Below the pieces are notes generated by a model, which saw nothing but the letters and a program-made list of their open reading frames with translations, was not told the origin of the DNA and searched no databases. From Siphonodentalium dalli (taxonomy: Eukaryota > Mollusca > Scaphopoda > Gadilida > Siphonodentaliidae), in NCBI GenBank assembly GCA_032622095.1, contig CP136064.1, forward strand, positions 558,001 through 622,000: a DNA stretch of 64,000 bases, in the 5' to 3' direction. Of the stretch, positions 62,032 to 64,000 are shown one piece after another. The translations under genes and the position numbers were made by a program. Positions within the stretch are counted from its first letter, which is position 1, and each line of letters starts with the position of its first letter.

Positions 62032-64000
62032 TTAAGGGGTATCTGCTATAGACTGGTTACATGGTGGAGTACTGTTGGATATTTTCAATTTGGCGCATGT
62101 TTCTCCCTACCGCGCCATGTCAAATCTGGCCATATCCGAATCGGGTTGTCATTTACAATGACTACAGAAAATAAATATCTTCATGTTGGAATGCAAATGT
62201 ATGTTTAAAGAAACGGATGTATCTCAACTTAAAGGAACATAAGTAACACAGTCACCAACTTAAAGGGGTATCTGCTATAGACTGGTTCCATGGTGGAGTA
62301 CTGTTGGATATTTTCAATTTGGCGCATGTTTCTCCCTACCGCGCCATGTCAAATCTGGCCATATCCGAATCGGGTTGTCATTTACAATGACTACAGAAAA
62401 TAAATATCTTCATGTTGGAATGCAAATGTATGTTTAAAGAAACGGATGTATCTCAACTTAAAGGAACATAAGTAACACAGTCACCAACTTAAAGGGGTAT
62501 CTGCTATAGACTGGTTCTATGGTGGAGTACGGTTGGATATTTTCAATTTGGCGCATGTTTCTCCCTACCGCGCCATGTCAAATCTGGCCATATCCGAATC
62601 GGGTTGTCATTTACAATGACTACAGAAAATAAATATCTTCATGGTGGAATGAAAATGTATGTTTAAAGGAACAGATGTAACTCAACTTTAAGGGACATAA
62701 GTAACACAGTCACCAACTTAAAGAGGTGTCTGATTTAGACTGGTTCCATGGTGGAGTACGGTTGGATATTTTCTATTTGGCGCATGTTTCTCCATACCGC
62801 GCCATGTCAAATCTGGCCATATCCGAATCGGGTTGTCATTTACAATGACTACAGAAAATAAATATCTTCATGTTGGAATGCAAATGTATGTTTAAAGAAA
62901 CGGATGTATCTCAACTTAAAGGAACATAAGTAACACAGTCACCAACTTAAAGAGGTGTCTGATTTAGACTGGTTCCATGGTGGAGTACGGTTGGATATTT
63001 TCTATTTGGCGCATGTTTCTCCATACCGCGCCATGTCAAATCTGGCCATATCCGAATCGGGTTGTCATTTACAATGACTACAGAAAATAAATATCTTCAT
63101 GTTGGAATGCAAATGTATGTTTGAAGAAACAGATGTATCTCAACTTAAAGGAACATAAGTAACACAGTCACCAACTTAAAGAGGTGTCTGATTTAGACTG
63201 GTTCCATGGTGGAGTACGGTTGGATATTTTCAATTTGGCGCATGTTTCTCCATACCGCGCCATGTCAAATCTGGCCATATCCGAATCGGGTTGTCATTTA
63301 CAATGACTGCAGAAAATATATATCTTCATGTTGGAATGCAAATGTATGTTTAAAGGAACAGATGTATCTCAACTTAAAGGGACATAAGTAACACAGTCAC
63401 CAACTTTAAGGGGTATCTGCTATAGACTGGTTCCATGGTGGAGTACGGTTGGATATTTTCAATTTGGCGCATGTTTCTCCCTACCGCGCCATGTCAAATC
63501 TGGCCATATCCGAATCGGGTTGTCATTTACAATGACTGCAGAAAATATATATCTTCATGTTGGAATGCAAATGTATGTTTAAAGGAACAGATGTATCTCA
63601 ACTTAAAGGGACATAAGTAACACCGTCACCAACTTTAAGGGATATCTGCTATAGACTGGTTACATGGTGGAGTACGGTTGGATATTTTCAATTTTGCGCA
63701 TGTTTCTCCATACCGCGCCATGTCAAATCTGGCCATATCCGAATCGGGTTGTCATTTACAATGACTACAGAAAATAAATATCTTCATGTTGGAATGCAAA
63801 TGTATGTTTAAAGGAACAGATGTATCTCAACTTAAAGGAACATAAGTAACACAGTCACCAACTTAAAGAGGTGTCTGATTTAGACTGGTTCCATGGTGGA
63901 GTACGGTTGGATATTTTCTATTTGGCGCATGTTTCTCCATACCGCGCCATGTCAAATCTGGCCATATCCGAATCGGGTTGTCATTTACAATGACTACAGA
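62032..64000 (-). repeat. Inverted array (about 8.6 monomers), continues off the window
   Basis: CATAAGTAA anchors end at 62246, 62475, 62704, 62933, 63162, 63391, 63620 and 63849, all 229 bp apart. Read backwards from the window end, the order is I-like, J, K-like with GGTAGGG, C1/K-like, two GTTCC monomers with CTAAATCAG tails, an A-like monomer (TTTTCATTCCACC, with TTGAGTTAC), and two GTTCC/GGTAGGG/CAACAG monomers. This order and some combinations (CAACAG with CATGTAACC) do not occur in the forward zones, so its source probably lies outside this window. Confidence 0.88.

Noticed and set aside
1-64000. CRISPR array (regular direct repeats)
   Set aside because: Period 229 bp with the whole unit repeated and no unique spacers between short repeats; no cas genes. 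The structure is that of satellite DNA.
1-64000. Array encoding a long repetitive protein
   Set aside because: 229 leaves a remainder of 1 when divided by 3, so the frame rotates at every monomer and stops occur in all phases. No long frame exists.
1-64000. CENP-B box or another known centromere motif
   Set aside because: I looked for the TTCG....A..CGGG pattern in the consensus on both strands and saw no convincing match. Centromere identity cannot be claimed from this sequence.

Overview
This window is satellite DNA from end to end. It is a tandem array of a 229-bp monomer, about 279 copies, with no recognisable gene, RNA gene, transposon or unique sequence in 64 kb. One monomer that I counted by hand (766-994) is 229 bp with 91 G+C (about 40%). 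A long, pure array with multi-monomer higher-order repeats (HORs) indicates a eukaryotic chromosome, probably heterochromatin (centromeric, pericentromeric, subtelomeric, or a sex or B chromosome). I do not recognise the satellite family and cannot name the species.

Naming used below. Each monomer is counted from the motif TTACTTATG (first one at 79). Letters mark recurring variants. A: TTTTCATTCCACC, ending with CAACAG. B: ATAAATTTT, CCAAGTAG and a CATTCTAAATCAG tail. C1/C2: GATATATATTTTCTGCAG with a CCCCTTTAAG tail. D: GCTTTCC and GGAAAAAC. E/G: GGTAGGG and CAACAG. F: GTTCC, TTTCTTT, GGCACGG. H: TTTCTTT and CAAATAG. I: preceded by GGTAACTG, CTAAATCAG tail. J/S: GTTCC, GCGCAAAATTG, CATGTAACC. 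K: CTGCAG form. L: CAAGCGCC. M: TTTCTTTAACAT (1-bp deletion) and GGATAGGG. N: CCACCATGAAG with CTGCAG. O: preceded by GTTGCTTATG. P: GACAAGG. Q: TTTAATTTCTG. R: CCTCTAAAC. T: TTTCTTT and GACATGACGCGGTAGGG. U: ACATTCATTTG. V: ACATATATTTG and GGATAGGG. A prime or double prime marks a diverged version.

Layout. (1) 1-34879, left zone: one complete 21-monomer HOR (A to T, 4808 bp, 3056-7863), with shortened, expanded and duplicated derivatives on both sides. These include a 2290-bp tandem duplication, a 4120-bp tandem duplication and a two-part super-repeat of about 6.9-7.1 kb. (2) 34880-60695, right zone: a rearranged HOR family carrying U, V, A', B' and B'' variants, with its own segmental duplications (2061, 7099 and 8702 bp shifts, and a 687-bp tandem copy). 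(3) 60688-64000, inversion zone: the array flips at 60688-60695, flips back at 61103-61105, and flips again at 62029-62031, staying in minus orientation to the window end. Every junction joins satellite to satellite through 3-8 bp of shared sequence.

A 61-codon open frame recurs on the strand opposite the array orientation in a little under half of the monomers. I treat it as a by-product of the repeat, not a gene: the other monomers carry a stop in it, and 229 is not a multiple of 3. I see no gene network. What can be read here is the history of unequal exchange, local amplification and strand switching that built the array.
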